64,000 nucleotides of DNA. Source: Paraplanobispora takensis (GTDB lineage Bacteria; Actinomycetota; Actinomycetes; Streptosporangiales; Streptosporangiaceae). Every line of letters begins with the position of its first letter. Positions within the stretch are counted from its first letter, which is position 1. A model generated the notes under the pieces. That model saw only the letters and a program-made list of their open reading frames with translations, made no database searches and was not told where the DNA came from. Positions 1-8,564 of this stretch are shown here, one piece after another. The DNA is taken from the NCBI RefSeq assembly GCF_016863195.1, contig NZ_BOOK01000020.1:124001-188000 (forward strand), in the 5' to 3' direction. The translations under genes and the position numbers were made by a program.

Positions 1-1
1 C

Positions 2-2389
2 TACGACGCCCTGGAGGTCTACAAGGTCGCGGGAGCCCCGGAGAAGGCCGGGACCCTGCCCGCCGAGCGCACGACGCGGGTCACCGGAGGCTCCGAGGCC
101 GTGCTCACCCTCGCGGAGGAGGGGCTGCTCGGGGACGACCGGCCGGTGGTCATCGGGGACGACCCCGCGGCCTACCCGGTGTCCGGCGCGCACACCGTCG
201 TCACCGACACGCTTCGACGCCGGGAGAACGTCTTCAGCGACCTGAGGAGGTCGGCGTCGGCGACCCTGACCGAGTCGGAACGCCCCGTGCGCTCGGCCGC
301 CGCCGATGTGACCGACCCCGCCTGGACCCCCTACACCTCCGAAGCCGAGTACACCGGCATCGCCGGGCTCTCGGCCTCCTCCGCGGAGAGCTCCGCGAGC
401 GCGCTGCCCGGCATGCGGGACCCGGGCCGTCAGCCGTTCGCGGCGGTCGACGGGGACGAACGGACGAGCTGGCGGTCGGACGGGTGGAACGATCCTGTCG
501 GCGAATGGTGGGAGATACGCTTCATCGAGCCGATCGCGGTGCCGCGGATCACCGTGAGGTTCGAGCGCTCGGCCATCGGGCCTCGGGTGACCGAGGCCGC
601 GGTGGAGACCGACTCCGGCAGGTCGGTGTCGGCGATCACCTCGGCCGACGAGCAGGTGCTGACCGGGCCCGCCGGGACCACGTCCCGGCTGCGGATCCGC
701 ATCACCGCCGTGGAGGGCGCGCGCAGCGGCCGGGTGGGACTGTCCGAGGTGACGATTCCGGGGACGCGGGCCGGCCGGACCATCTCCGTGCCGGACGTCC
801 GCGGAGGTCACGGCGAGACCATGGTGCTGGCCAGGACCGACGACCTCTCCCCGTGCATGCGGGGTTCCTACGCCTGGACCTGCGACGATCGGCTGGGGAT
901 CCAGGGTGAGGACGGTTACGGGTTCGACCGCAGGGTGGTGAGCCCGGAGATCGGCGACTGGGACATCACCGGCCGGGCCGTGCTCACCGACCCGAAGACC
1001 GCCCAGCAGCTGGTGACGCTGCCCGACTCCTATCCCAAGGTGACCGCGTCGTCCACGATCGCCGACCATCCGGCGGTCCTGGGCCGGGCCGCGTTCGACG
1101 GGGACAACCGTACGATCTGGTACGCCGACCCGCTCGACCGGCGGCCCACGCTCACCGTGGATCTGGGACGCACGATGCAGGTCTCCCAGCTCAAGCTCCG
1201 GTTCCCCGACTCCTACCTCGGCCTGCCGCCGGTCCGGGTGACCGTCCGCAACGAACGCGGCGTGGCCCGCTCGGGCTGGCCCGGATCCGGGGGCTGGCTG
1301 CAGCTCGCTCCGGTGCGGGCGAAGGTCCTCACCCTCGAGTTCGAGACGGCGGCCTCGCGCCCGCTCGAACTGGTCGACGTCTCGATCCCGGGCGTCGGCG
1401 GCGTGCCCGACCTGGAGAGCTTCCCGCTCCAGCTGCCCTGCGGGTACGGCCCCATGCTCACGGTGGGCGGCAACGAGGTCCCCACCGAGATCGTCGAGGG
1501 CACGCTGGGGGACGTGCTGAACGGCAGGGAGGTCGTCTACCGCGCCTGCACACGGGTCTCGGTGGGACTGGGAGGGATCCGTGTCACCGCCGGGCACGAG
1601 GACCCGTTCCGGGTGCGGTCGGTGGTGATCCGCGGCAGCCGGGACGAGGAATCCGACGTGGTCACCATGCAGCCGGTCGAGATCGAGCGCTGGGACGCGA
1701 GCACCCGGCAGGTACGGGTCGCCACGTCCGCTGTCTCCTATTTCGTGGTCAACGAGAACTTCAACAGCGGCTGGAAGGCCACGCTGGGAGGGCGGGAGCT
1801 CACCGCCGTCCGCCTCGACGGCTGGCGGCAGGCGTGGCTGTTGCCGGCCCGCGCCTCCGGCACCGTGACGATGCACTACGTCCCCGACGACCATTACCGG
1901 GCCTCGCTCCTGGCCGGGGCCGTGCTCGCCCTGATCGTGGTGGTCCAGGCGCTCTGGCCCGTACGCGGACGGCCGGGCCGGCCCGCGGCCCGCCCCGCCG
2001 CACCGCGCGTGGCCGTCCTGGTCATGCCGGTGCTCGGATTCTGGGTCCTCGGCCTGCCCGGAGCCGTGGTCGCCTCACTGGGCTGTCTCCTCACCGTCTG
2101 GGCTCAGCGGGTGGCGGGCGCCGAGCACCTCGCCGACGGCTGGATCAGCCGGATCGCCGGAGTCGTCCGCTCCCCCCTCGTGCCCGCGGGATTCTTCGCG
2201 CTGGCCGGGGTCACGCTGGCCGCGGGACTTCCGGACTGGACGGGGCAGTGGGCCGCGCTCGCCGCCCTGAGCACACTGGCGTCGGGCTTGCGTCCCACCC
2301 CGCTGCGACACAATCTGGGGAGGCCCGCGTCAGCGCGCGCCGTGGCCGTGCCCGATTCCGGATCGACACCGGAGTACTCATGGATCTGA
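2..2389 (+). CDS. aftD: AftD-like alpha-(1->3)-arabinofuranosyltransferase, C-terminal part (5' end outside window)
   Basis: The frame is open to the left edge, so this is the 3' part of a larger gene. The visible 795 residues hold two F5/8 type C (discoidin-like) carbohydrate-binding modules, marked by AVDGDERTSW near base 440 and AFDGDNRTIWY near base 1095. A segment with VNENFNSGWKA near base 1750 follows, and then several C-terminal membrane helices. This is the layout of the C-terminal half of actinobacterial AftD, a large GT-C enzyme that adds arabinofuranose from decaprenyl-phospho-arabinose outside the membrane. The catalytic N-terminal part is not in the window, so the name rests on the modules and on the dprE1/dprE2/ubiA genes 13 kb away. 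The stop overlaps the next gene. Confidence 0.75.
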   Translation, partial: YDALEVYKVAGAPEKAGTLPAERTTRVTGGSEAVLTLAEEGLLGDDRPVVIGDDPAAYPVSGAHTVVTDTLRRRENVFSDLRRSASATLTESERPVRSAAADVTDPAWTPYTSEAEYTGIAGLSASSAESSASALPGMRDPGRQPFAAVDGDERTSWRSDGWNDPVGEWWEIRFIEPIAVPRITVRFERSAIGPRVTEAAVETDSGRSVSAITSADEQVLTGPAGTTSRLRIRITAVEGARSGRVGLSEVTIPGTRAGRTISVPDVRGGHGETMVLARTDDLSPCMRGSYAWTCDDRLGIQGEDGYGFDRRVVSPEIGDWDITGRAVLTDPKTAQQLVTLPDSYPKVTASSTIADHPAVLGRAAFDGDNRTIWYADPLDRRPTLTVDLGRTMQVSQLKLRFPDSYLGLPPVRVTVRNERGVARSGWPGSGGWLQLAPVRAKVLTLEFETAASRPLELVDVSIPGVGGVPDLESFPLQLPCGYGPMLTVGGNEVPTEIVEGTLGDVLNGREVVYRACTRVSVGLGGIRVTAGHEDPFRVRSVVIRGSRDEESDVVTMQPVEIERWDASTRQVRVATSAVSYFVVNENFNSGWKATLGGRELTAVRLDGWRQAWLLPARASGTVTMHYVPDDHYRASLLAGAVLALIVVVQALWPVRGRPGRPAARPAAPRVAVLVMPVLGFWVLGLPGAVVASLGCLLTVWAQRVAGAEHLADGWISRIAGVVRSPLVPAGFFALAGVTLAAGLPDWTGQWAALAALSTLASGLRPTPLRHNLGRPASARAVAVPDSGSTPEYSWI

Positions 2390-4173
2390 TGCAGAAGCTG
2401 GAGACGGTCCGGCCCCGTGGAGAGACGGGGACGCGCTCCGGCCGGGTGACGCTCGCCTGCGCGCTCCTTCTGCTCCTGGTACAGGCCGTCATGAAGGCGC
2501 TGGTCGTCTCCCAGGCGTACTTCAAGGAGGACGACTTCGCCTACGCGGCCAGGGCGGTGGAGCACGGGTTCGACCCGGGGCGGCTGGCGACGGTCTACCT
2601 CGGCCAGTTCATGCCGGGGGGCTTCGCCCTCGACTGGGTCGTGACGCGGCTGGCGCCGTACGACTGGGCCGTGACGGCCACGCTCATCGTGGCCGCGCAC
2701 ACACTGGCGGGGCTGGCCGTCTACCACATGCTGACCACCGTGTTCGGCACGCGTCCGCTGGTGCTCGTCCCGCTGACGCTGTTCGTCCTCGCTCCGGCGT
2801 CGGTTCCCGTGCTCACCTGGTGGGCGGCGGCGCTGAACACCGTCCCGCTGCAGATCGCGTTGCCGATGGCCGTCGCCGCGCACGTGCGCCACCTGCGCAC
2901 GGGGCGGAAGCGGTACGCGGCGGCCGCGATCGCCTGGACGGTCCTGGGGATGCTCTTCTTCGTCAAGGCCGCGGTCATCCCCGTGCTGCTCGTGGCGCTG
3001 ACGTGGGCCTACTTCGGCGGGCTGCGCGGCCGGGGACGGCTGTGGCTCGCCTACGGCGGCACGCTCGCGGCGTTCGTCGGCTTCTACGTGGTCCGTTCCG
3101 TCGACACCCCGCCCGGCATGGGCGGGTTCCCTCCGGTCGAGGAAGGCCTGGGCTTCGTGGGGAACCTGCTCGGCCGCACCTTCCTGACCACGGCGGTGGG
3201 CGGTCCGTGGAACTGGTTCGCCGGTCCGGACCGTGCCGTGGCCTCACCCCCCTGGGGACTGGTCGGCCTCTCGGCGCTGGTCGTCGCGGTGCTGCTGTGG
3301 GCGACGGTGCGCTACCGCCGACGCGCGCTCGCGGCCTGGGCGATCCTGCTGGGCTGGGTGGTCATGGCGGACGTGCCGCCGCCGCTGTACGGGCGGGTCT
3401 ATCTGGCGGGCAGCTTCCTCGGCATGGACACCCGCTACATCGCCGACGCCCTTCCCGTCCTGGCCCTGGTGGCCGGGCTCCTGACACTGCCGATCCTCGG
3501 CGAGGAGCGGCCCTGGCGGCGACCGCTTCCCAGGACGGAGGCGGTGTACGCGACAGGCGGTCTGCTGGTGGGAGGGTTCGTGGTGGCCTCGCTGGTCTCC
3601 GTCAACGGCTTCGCCGGCCACCTCGGGGCCCAGGACAAGTTCGCCTACCTCGCCACCGCGCGCGCGTCGCTGGCCGGAGTGCAGAAGCACCAGGTCGTCT
3701 TCGACTCGCCGGTGCCGGATTTTCTGCTGTCGTCCGGCTATGGGGAGTACGGCCTGACCTCACGGGTGCTGTCGCCGCTGGCGGGCGAGGCGCTCAGGGA
3801 GCGCATGCGCACCCCCGTGGCCTCGACGGACGGGCTCGTCTTCGACCGGGAAGGGCGGTTGCGGCCGGTGGACGTCCAGGGCGCCAAGCAGGACCCGCCG
3901 GGCGGATGCTGGCCACGGCGGCGCAACCAGATCACGATCCCGCTGCCCGGCACCGGAGAGCTGGCGCGGTTGGGCACCTGGGCCGAGGAGCGGACTGAGA
4001 TCGTCGTGCTGGCGGGCGACACCAAGCACCGGGTCACCCTGCCCGAAGGGCTGAGCCAGGTCTATGTGCCGATCTCGGACCGGGTACGGCAGATCGAGAT
4101 CATCGGTGTCACCGCCGGGGGCACGGTCTGCATGGGGGACGTCAAGGCCGGAACGGCCGTCCCCGCGCCATGA
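2380..4173 (+). CDS. Polytopic membrane protein, possible GT-C fold glycosyltransferase
   Basis: The 597-residue protein has about ten to twelve hydrophobic helices. An acidic FKEDDFAY motif follows the first helix, at about residues 47-54. An aspartate pair in the first outer loop is typical of GT-C glycosyltransferases that use polyprenyl-phosphate sugars. A soluble extracytoplasmic tail of about 170 residues ends the protein. ATG 2380 is chosen because GGAG lies five bases upstream; ATG 2389 is also in frame and would make a TGATG overlap with the upstream stop. It sits between an AftD-like gene and a DUF3068 gene, the place taken by uncharacterised membrane protein Rv0226c in mycobacteria (from memory). 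A role in envelope glycan or lipid assembly is inference. Confidence 0.7.
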   Translation: MDLMQKLETVRPRGETGTRSGRVTLACALLLLLVQAVMKALVVSQAYFKEDDFAYAARAVEHGFDPGRLATVYLGQFMPGGFALDWVVTRLAPYDWAVTATLIVAAHTLAGLAVYHMLTTVFGTRPLVLVPLTLFVLAPASVPVLTWWAAALNTVPLQIALPMAVAAHVRHLRTGRKRYAAAAIAWTVLGMLFFVKAAVIPVLLVALTWAYFGGLRGRGRLWLAYGGTLAAFVGFYVVRSVDTPPGMGGFPPVEEGLGFVGNLLGRTFLTTAVGGPWNWFAGPDRAVASPPWGLVGLSALVVAVLLWATVRYRRRALAAWAILLGWVVMADVPPPLYGRVYLAGSFLGMDTRYIADALPVLALVAGLLTLPILGEERPWRRPLPRTEAVYATGGLLVGGFVVASLVSVNGFAGHLGAQDKFAYLATARASLAGVQKHQVVFDSPVPDFLLSSGYGEYGLTSRVLSPLAGEALRERMRTPVASTDGLVFDREGRLRPVDVQGAKQDPPGGCWPRRRNQITIPLPGTGELARLGTWAEERTEIVVLAGDTKHRVTLPEGLSQVYVPISDRVRQIEIIGVTAGGTVCMGDVKAGTAVPAP

Positions 4174-5216
4174 TGAGGACCTTGGGCGGCCGCCGGGTCG
4201 CGTTGCTCGCGGCCAGCTCGTTCGCGCTGATCCTGGCGGCGCTGCTGCGCTTCTTCGTCTATCCGGGGATCGCGGTCCATCCGCGCGAACCGTATCCCTC
4301 GACGGTCCATCTGGCCGCGACCGGCGCCGTCTACTTCGACTGGGCCAGACTCCGGCTCCACCAGGGCGAGCCGATCTACCGGACCGTCATCCTGCAGGCG
4401 GACTCCTTCGAGGGGGACGAGGACACCTCGATCTGGACCGAGCTGGCCACGACCAACGACGAGTCGGGGGCGCGGATCGCGTACCAGGAGCGCAGGGTGG
4501 CCTTCGACCGGAGGACGGGGCTCAGCGAGAACTGCTGCGGGCAGTACGTCGGCTCCCGGCGCGACGCGCGGCAGCCGGGCCTGGCCTTCCGCTGGCCCGT
4601 GAACGCCCGGCCGGTGGCCTACCCCTTCTTCGACCCCGTCACGCTCAGCGACGCCCGGATGCGCTACACCGGGGAGGAGACCCTGCGCGGCCTGCGCGTC
4701 TACCGGTATGAGCAGGACACCCAGCCGGTCAAGGTCGAGGACGTGGCCGATCCGCTGCCGGGCTCGCTCGTCGGCTTCCCCGGTCGCGCCGTCAGGGTCG
4801 CCAGGTACGCCGAGTCGGCCCGCGTCTACTGGGTGGAGCCCCGCAGCGGGCTGCCGATCAAGATCGAGGAGCGTGTCCGGGAGACCCTGCGCACGGCCGA
4901 CGACCAGGAGCGGCTGGTGGTGTTCGACGCGACCCTGCGCACGATGGAGCCGGACGTCGCGATGCTCGCCGAGGCGGCGGCGGGCATCGTCGGCCGGGTC
5001 CGGCTGATCGAGACGATCGCCCCGGCCGTGCTCGCCGGTCTCGGCGCGCTCGCGCTGGGCGCGAGCGCGCTGCCCGAGCGGCGCAGGCGGTCAGCGGCGG
5101 CGCAGGACCAGCAGGAGGTTCCAGGTGACGAACTCCCGGAGACCGGGGATCTGAATCACCGGGCCGGCCCAGTGGGGATGATAGCGGGGCAGCGCGTCGA
5201 CGACGTCGATCTCTGA
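4170..5216 (+). CDS. DUF3068 (PorA-like) membrane-anchored envelope protein, copy 1
   Basis: The 348-residue protein has one N-terminal membrane helix (residues 10-30), an extracytoplasmic beta-rich domain and a second helix near residues 285-305. This two-helix layout is typical of DUF3068. The vicinal pair ENCCGQY is shared in position with the CC pair of the second copy at 14563. The ATGA overlap with the upstream gene indicates translational coupling. The mycobacterial relative Rv0227c (PgfA) has been linked to envelope lipid export with MmpL3; whether that holds here is unknown. The last 42 codons run antisense through the end of the methyltransferase gene, and that tail is hydrophilic and unlike copy 2, so it may be a recent read-through extension. 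Confidence 0.85.
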   Translation: MMRTLGGRRVALLAASSFALILAALLRFFVYPGIAVHPREPYPSTVHLAATGAVYFDWARLRLHQGEPIYRTVILQADSFEGDEDTSIWTELATTNDESGARIAYQERRVAFDRRTGLSENCCGQYVGSRRDARQPGLAFRWPVNARPVAYPFFDPVTLSDARMRYTGEETLRGLRVYRYEQDTQPVKVEDVADPLPGSLVGFPGRAVRVARYAESARVYWVEPRSGLPIKIEERVRETLRTADDQERLVVFDATLRTMEPDVAMLAEAAAGIVGRVRLIETIAPAVLAGLGALALGASALPERRRRSAAAQDQQEVPGDELPETGDLNHRAGPVGMIAGQRVDDVDL

Positions 5217-5894
5217 GCAGGCCCTGGCCCACCTCAGCGCGGCGCCCACGGACACGGCGTACATGCTCTCACCGTAGACGTTCTTCGGCCGCTTGCCGCG
5301 GACGCGTTCGTAGCGCCGCGCGGCCCGGTGGCCGCCCAGGTAATGCCAGGGAGAGGTCTCGTGACCGCCCCACGGCGAGAGCCAGTTGGTGAAGGAGAGA
5401 TAGATCAGGCCGCCCGGCCGGGTCACCCGGACCATCTCGCCGGTCATCCGCCACGGGTCCGGAACGTGTTCCAGCACGTTCGAGGAGAAGCAGACGTCGA
5501 CCGCGCCGTCGCGGAGCGGGAGGTCCAGTGCGCTCCCCAGGATCGCGCCCTCCGGCGGGGACCCGTCCCGCATGCTCATCTCACCGGCGTCGCAGTCGAC
5601 GCACACCGGCCGGGCGCCCGCCTCCCGCAGGGCGTCGGCGAAGTAACCCGGGCCGCCGCCCACGTCCAGGACGAGCTTTCCGGCGAGCGGGGTGTAGGCG
5701 GTCAGCTGGGCGACCGTGTCCCGGGCCAGCAGCCCGTAGAAGAAGTCAGGGTCGGTCTGCTCCTTCCTGAAGGCGCTGAACAACCGCACCGACCGGCGCA
5801 GATCGGCGCGGAAGGGCTCGGCGGCCCGCATCGGTTCCACTGACGAGGTGTCGGTCATCTGTCGGGCGTCCTCACTGCCGAAGGTCGTTGTCAT
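5091..5894 (-). CDS. Class I SAM-dependent methyltransferase
   Basis: The 267-residue protein has the Rossmann-type motif I VLDVGGGPGYF and motif II around VCVDCDAGEM. It also has CFSSNVLEHVPDPWRM in the motif IV region, which places it among type 11 methyltransferases. The substrate is not evident. The gene lies 35 bases downstream of the acyltransferase on the same strand, so the two are probably cotranscribed. In mycobacteria a similar methyltransferase (Rv0224c) lies near aftD and DUF3068, suggesting an envelope lipid or glycan substrate (inference). Two starts are possible: ATG 5894, with no clear ribosome site, or ATG 5858, with GAGG 11 bases upstream. Its 3' end overlaps the convergent DUF3068 gene by 126 bases. 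Confidence 0.85.
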   Translation of the reverse strand: MTTTFGSEDARQMTDTSSVEPMRAAEPFRADLRRSVRLFSAFRKEQTDPDFFYGLLARDTVAQLTAYTPLAGKLVLDVGGGPGYFADALREAGARPVCVDCDAGEMSMRDGSPPEGAILGSALDLPLRDGAVDVCFSSNVLEHVPDPWRMTGEMVRVTRPGGLIYLSFTNWLSPWGGHETSPWHYLGGHRAARRYERVRGKRPKNVYGESMYAVSVGAALRWARACSEIDVVDALPRYHPHWAGPVIQIPGLREFVTWNLLLVLRRR

Positions 5895-5929
5895 GGGTCC
5901 GGCCGAGTGCCCGGCCGGCGGTGCGCGTC

Positions 5930-7156
5930 TCAGGATGCCTTCGGGACGCGTCGTCGTGAGCCGAGGCGCCGGGCGGGCTCCTCGACGAACCGGTAGGTGA
6001 GGTCGGCGAGCACCAGTGTGAAGAACGTCACCGCGACCAGGTTGACCGCGAAGTTGCCGGTCCAGGGTTCCTGGCCGGTCACCTCGTACCAGAGGAACAG
6101 GACGACGAACTGCCACAGGAAGACGCCGTAGGAGACCTTGCCCAGATAGCGCATGATCCGGTGGCTGAGGAACCTGGTCAGCGGTGTGCGCTCCGGGGTG
6201 GGCAGCGCGATCGGGGCGACCAGGGCCATGGCCACGATGCTGTAGAGCACCAGCTCGAACAGGCCGGTCCACAGGTTCTCCACGCCGAGGAAGCGCACCC
6301 CGGTGACCGGCGACGCCGCGAAGGCGAACGCCGTCGCCGCCACCAGCCAGCACGATCCCCAGGCTGCGGCGACGGCGCGGGACAGCCGGGCCGCGGGTCC
6401 CTCCGGTTCGGACCGGGCCCAGACCGCGAGCACCGCCAGTGCCATGCCGGCGGCGAAGTACGTCATCGAGCGGGGCAGCCAGAGGTTCAGGTGCGGCTGG
6501 TAGAACGGGACGAACGCGAACACGGCCCAGACGTAGGAGACCGCCGCCATCGCGGCCAGCCCCGTGAGCGCCCGCCGGGCCCGCGTCGCCGGGCTGTGCC
6601 CGCCCCGGCGTGCGTAGCGGCTCAGGGCGGCGGCGAGGAGGGGGAGGACGAGGTAGAAGCTCATCTCCACGGAGAGGCTCCACATCTGGGCCAGCCCCTT
6701 GGGGCCCAGCCCGAACCACCAGGGGTCGGGGTTGTAGTTCTGGCCCAGCAGGAGGAGATAGAGCCACGTGCCGACGTCCGCCACGTGGTCGCGGGACCAG
6801 ATGAGCATCGCGACCACGACGACGATCCAGTAGGCGGGAAGGATGCGCAGCCCGCGCTTGCGCAGGTAGAGGCGGACGTCCGGGGACGGGGCGTCGAGGA
6901 TCGCGGCGGCGGCGAACGGCCGGTAGAGCAGCAGGCCGGACAGGATGAAGAAGATGGGGACGCCGATGTCGCCGCGGGAGAGCAGCGCCCCGGCGAAGCC
7001 GTCCCTGAGCGCCTCACCGGACTCGATGGCCACGTGGTACAGCAGAACGGTGAGGGCCGCGACGGCGCGCATGCCGTCGAGGGCGTCCAGATGGCCGAAG
7101 ACGGCCGGAGAGCCCGGTCGGACGGCGGGTTCCAACCTGGAGCTTGTTTCGGTCAC
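5930..7156 (-). CDS. Acyltransferase family 3 membrane protein (OafA/YrhL type)
   Basis: The 408-residue protein has about ten membrane helices. The N-terminal signature LDGMRAVAALTVLLYHV contains the conserved histidine of the acyltransferase-3 family. These enzymes O-acylate extracytoplasmic glycans or lipids using a cytoplasmic acyl donor. The start is GTG 7156. A conserved promoter-like pair lies 40-67 bases upstream. The first 38 codons and the whole upstream region recur at 14315-14510 as a broken copy. In mycobacteria the equivalent Rv0228 is divergent from the DUF3068 gene Rv0227c; here the DUF3068 partner is 7.4 kb away, across the sigma-factor and ergothioneine block. The methyltransferase gene follows in the same direction. 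Confidence 0.9.
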   Translation of the reverse strand: MTETSSRLEPAVRPGSPAVFGHLDALDGMRAVAALTVLLYHVAIESGEALRDGFAGALLSRGDIGVPIFFILSGLLLYRPFAAAAILDAPSPDVRLYLRKRGLRILPAYWIVVVVAMLIWSRDHVADVGTWLYLLLLGQNYNPDPWWFGLGPKGLAQMWSLSVEMSFYLVLPLLAAALSRYARRGGHSPATRARRALTGLAAMAAVSYVWAVFAFVPFYQPHLNLWLPRSMTYFAAGMALAVLAVWARSEPEGPAARLSRAVAAAWGSCWLVAATAFAFAASPVTGVRFLGVENLWTGLFELVLYSIVAMALVAPIALPTPERTPLTRFLSHRIMRYLGKVSYGVFLWQFVVLFLWYEVTGQEPWTGNFAVNLVAVTFFTLVLADLTYRFVEEPARRLGSRRRVPKAS

Positions 7157-7224
7157 TATCCGTGTCCCTGGGGGCGTGGGCGATCGGCGTCACTAACATA
7201 CTGGCGAGTAGGACATGATTTAAG
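7061..7224. repeat. Left direct repeat flanking the sigma/egt block (acyltransferase 5' end plus promoter)
   Basis: This segment covers the first codons of the acyltransferase gene and its upstream region. It aligns with 14345-14510 in the same orientation with one 2-base length difference. The longest shared stretch includes CACTAACATACTGGCGAGTA. Together the copies enclose the sigma, anti-sigma and egtABCDE genes. Similarity probably continues a little into the coding region below 7061. Confidence 0.85.
7195..7223 (-). promoter_or_regulatory. Candidate promoter of the acyltransferase gene with an internal palindrome
   Basis: Read on the minus strand, TTAAAT (7223-7218) and TATGTT (7200-7195) are 17 bases apart, a plausible -35/-10 pair about 40 bases before the GTG start. 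TACT-GGCG-AGTA (7199-7210) lies across the spacer and -10 edge and could bind a repressor. The pair, its spacing and the palindrome are all kept in the right-hand copy at 14481-14509. The match to consensus is modest. Confidence 0.45.
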
Positions 7225-7379
7225 ACCTTTTGCCCCATCACGCCCGCTACGGGCGGCACGGTCTCGACTTCGAGGGCCCGTGATGGTGGTATCGGGAATG
7301 TCGTACGTCCGTGCCAGGATCGGCGGGTGGGGCGTCACCACGCCGTGGACGTTCCGATGTCCCCGACGAGAAGGAAACG

Positions 7380-8033
7380 ATGGTGGCTTTCGCGGGTGGC
7401 ACACTGCCCCCGGACGACGTCGTCGTCGCGGCTCTCCGCGCCGGAGACGAGGCGATGTTCGCGACGTTGCTCGACGCCTGGTCGAGGGGGATGCTGCGGC
7501 TGGCCCGCTCCTACGTCTCCACCGGTGAGTCCGCGCAGGAGGTCGTGCAGGACGCCTGGCTGGCGGTGATCGAGGGGATCGACGGATTCGAGGGCCGCTC
7601 GTCGGTCAAGACGTGGGTCCACCGGATCCTGATCAACACGGCCAAGAAGCGCAGCGCCCGCGAGGAGCGGGCGGTCCCGTGGAGCAGCGTCTTCGAGCGG
7701 GGAGAGGGGGCCGCCACCGGCCTGCCGGGCGCCGCCGACGGGGCCGAGCCGCCGCCGGCCTTCTGGAAACGGTTCTCCGCCGTCCGGCCGACCCCGGAGG
7801 ACGAGGCGCTCGCCTCGGAGGTGCGCGAGCAGATCGCGGAGGCGCTGGCCGGGCTGCCGGTCAGGCAGCGGGTCGTGATCACGCTTCGCGACGTCGAGGG
7901 GTGCACTTCCGAGGAGGTCTGCGAGATCCTGGACATCTCCACGGCCAACCAGCGGGTCCTGCTCCACCGCGCCCGGTCGTGGGTGCGGGAGCGGATGAAG
8001 GCCTACCTCGAGACGGTGGGGCGGCCGGACTAA
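7380..8033 (+). CDS. ECF-type sigma-70 family RNA polymerase sigma factor
   Basis: The 217-residue protein has sigma region 2 at about residues 15-85, including AQEVVQDAWLAV and SSVKTWVHRILINTAKKR. A variable, proline-rich linker follows, then region 4 near residues 155-210 with LPVRQRVVITLRDVEG and the recognition helix around TANQRVLLHRARS. It redirects RNA polymerase to a small promoter set. ATG 7380 follows AAGGAAACG, a good ribosome site. The zinc-finger anti-sigma gene is 41 bases downstream, a common sensor pair. Proximity to egtABCDE suggests redox or stress control of ergothioneine synthesis, but no promoter match was proven. Confidence 0.92.
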   Translation: MVAFAGGTLPPDDVVVAALRAGDEAMFATLLDAWSRGMLRLARSYVSTGESAQEVVQDAWLAVIEGIDGFEGRSSVKTWVHRILINTAKKRSAREERAVPWSSVFERGEGAATGLPGAADGAEPPPAFWKRFSAVRPTPEDEALASEVREQIAEALAGLPVRQRVVITLRDVEGCTSEEVCEILDISTANQRVLLHRARSWVRERMKAYLETVGRPD

Positions 8034-8074
8034 GTGAAACGGTTCAACATGACACAGGTAAGGCGGTCGGCGTC

Positions 8075-8323
8075 GTGAAGCGGTTCAGCTGCGGCGAGGT
8101 GGTGGAACTCACCCCCGCCTACCTCGACGACGGCCTCGACGAGCCGGTGCGGCTGCTGCTGGAGGAGCACCTGGTGTGCTGCCGTGAGTGCGGGCGCGAC
8201 CTCGACCAGTTCCGCACCGTCATCGGCGCGCTCGGCGCGCTGCCGCCCGAGCCGCCGGAGGGCCTCCGCGAGGACGTGCGCGACCGGCTGATGTCGGCCT
8301 TCCGCGGCCGGAAGGGCCACTGA
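8075..8323 (+). CDS. Zinc-finger anti-sigma factor
   Basis: The 82-residue protein carries C6, then H32-X3-C36-X2-C39 (EEHLVCCREC), the zinc-binding signature of ZAS anti-sigma factors, and lacks membrane helices, so it should act in the cytoplasm. Members of this family hold the partner sigma factor and release it on oxidation of the cysteines. GTG 8075 is the start; a near copy of its first codons (GTGAAACGGTTCAAC) occurs at 8034 in another frame. The partner is presumably the sigma factor encoded immediately upstream. Zinc-type thiol sensing next to a low-molecular-weight thiol pathway is consistent but not proof of a link. Confidence 0.85.
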   Translation: MKRFSCGEVVELTPAYLDDGLDEPVRLLLEEHLVCCRECGRDLDQFRTVIGALGALPPEPPEGLREDVRDRLMSAFRGRKGH

Positions 8324-8473
8324 GCCGGAGGCCCACGCCCGCGCCTTTGCGCGGGAAGGGTTCCCCGTGCCTTCGAGACGCGGGATCCGCGCCCGCATCC
8401 CTTGAGCCGGGGAAATCCGCGTCATCCGCGCCTTCGAGCCGGGATCGCCCGGCTCCCGATCCGGGGCCGTCCG

Positions 8474-8489
8474 GATCTTTTTGAAGATC
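8474..8489 (+). terminator. Short hairpin with T run after the anti-sigma gene
   Basis: GATCTT-TTTG-AAGATC forms a perfect 6-bp stem, followed by TTTT. It could end the sigma/anti-sigma transcript before egtA, though the stem is short and AT-rich. The rest of 8324-8564 has no gene; ATG 8565 of egtA is preceded by GGGGGAGAGG. Confidence 0.4.
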
Positions 8490-8564
8490 TTTTCCCCATC
8501 TCCGTAACGTTCGCGCGCCCGGCGGGTCTGTAGATCCCATGCGCGTCGGACGGAGGGGGAGAGG

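Noticed and set aside
1834-2379. N-terminal extension of the membrane protein gene at 2380
   Set aside because: It overlaps the AftD-like coding region in another frame and reads as Arg/Pro-rich shadow.
8490-8564. ECF-type promoter before egtA (GTAAC with a CGTC-like -10)
   Set aside because: The elements can be picked out but spacing is wrong (over 30 bases), so no call was made.
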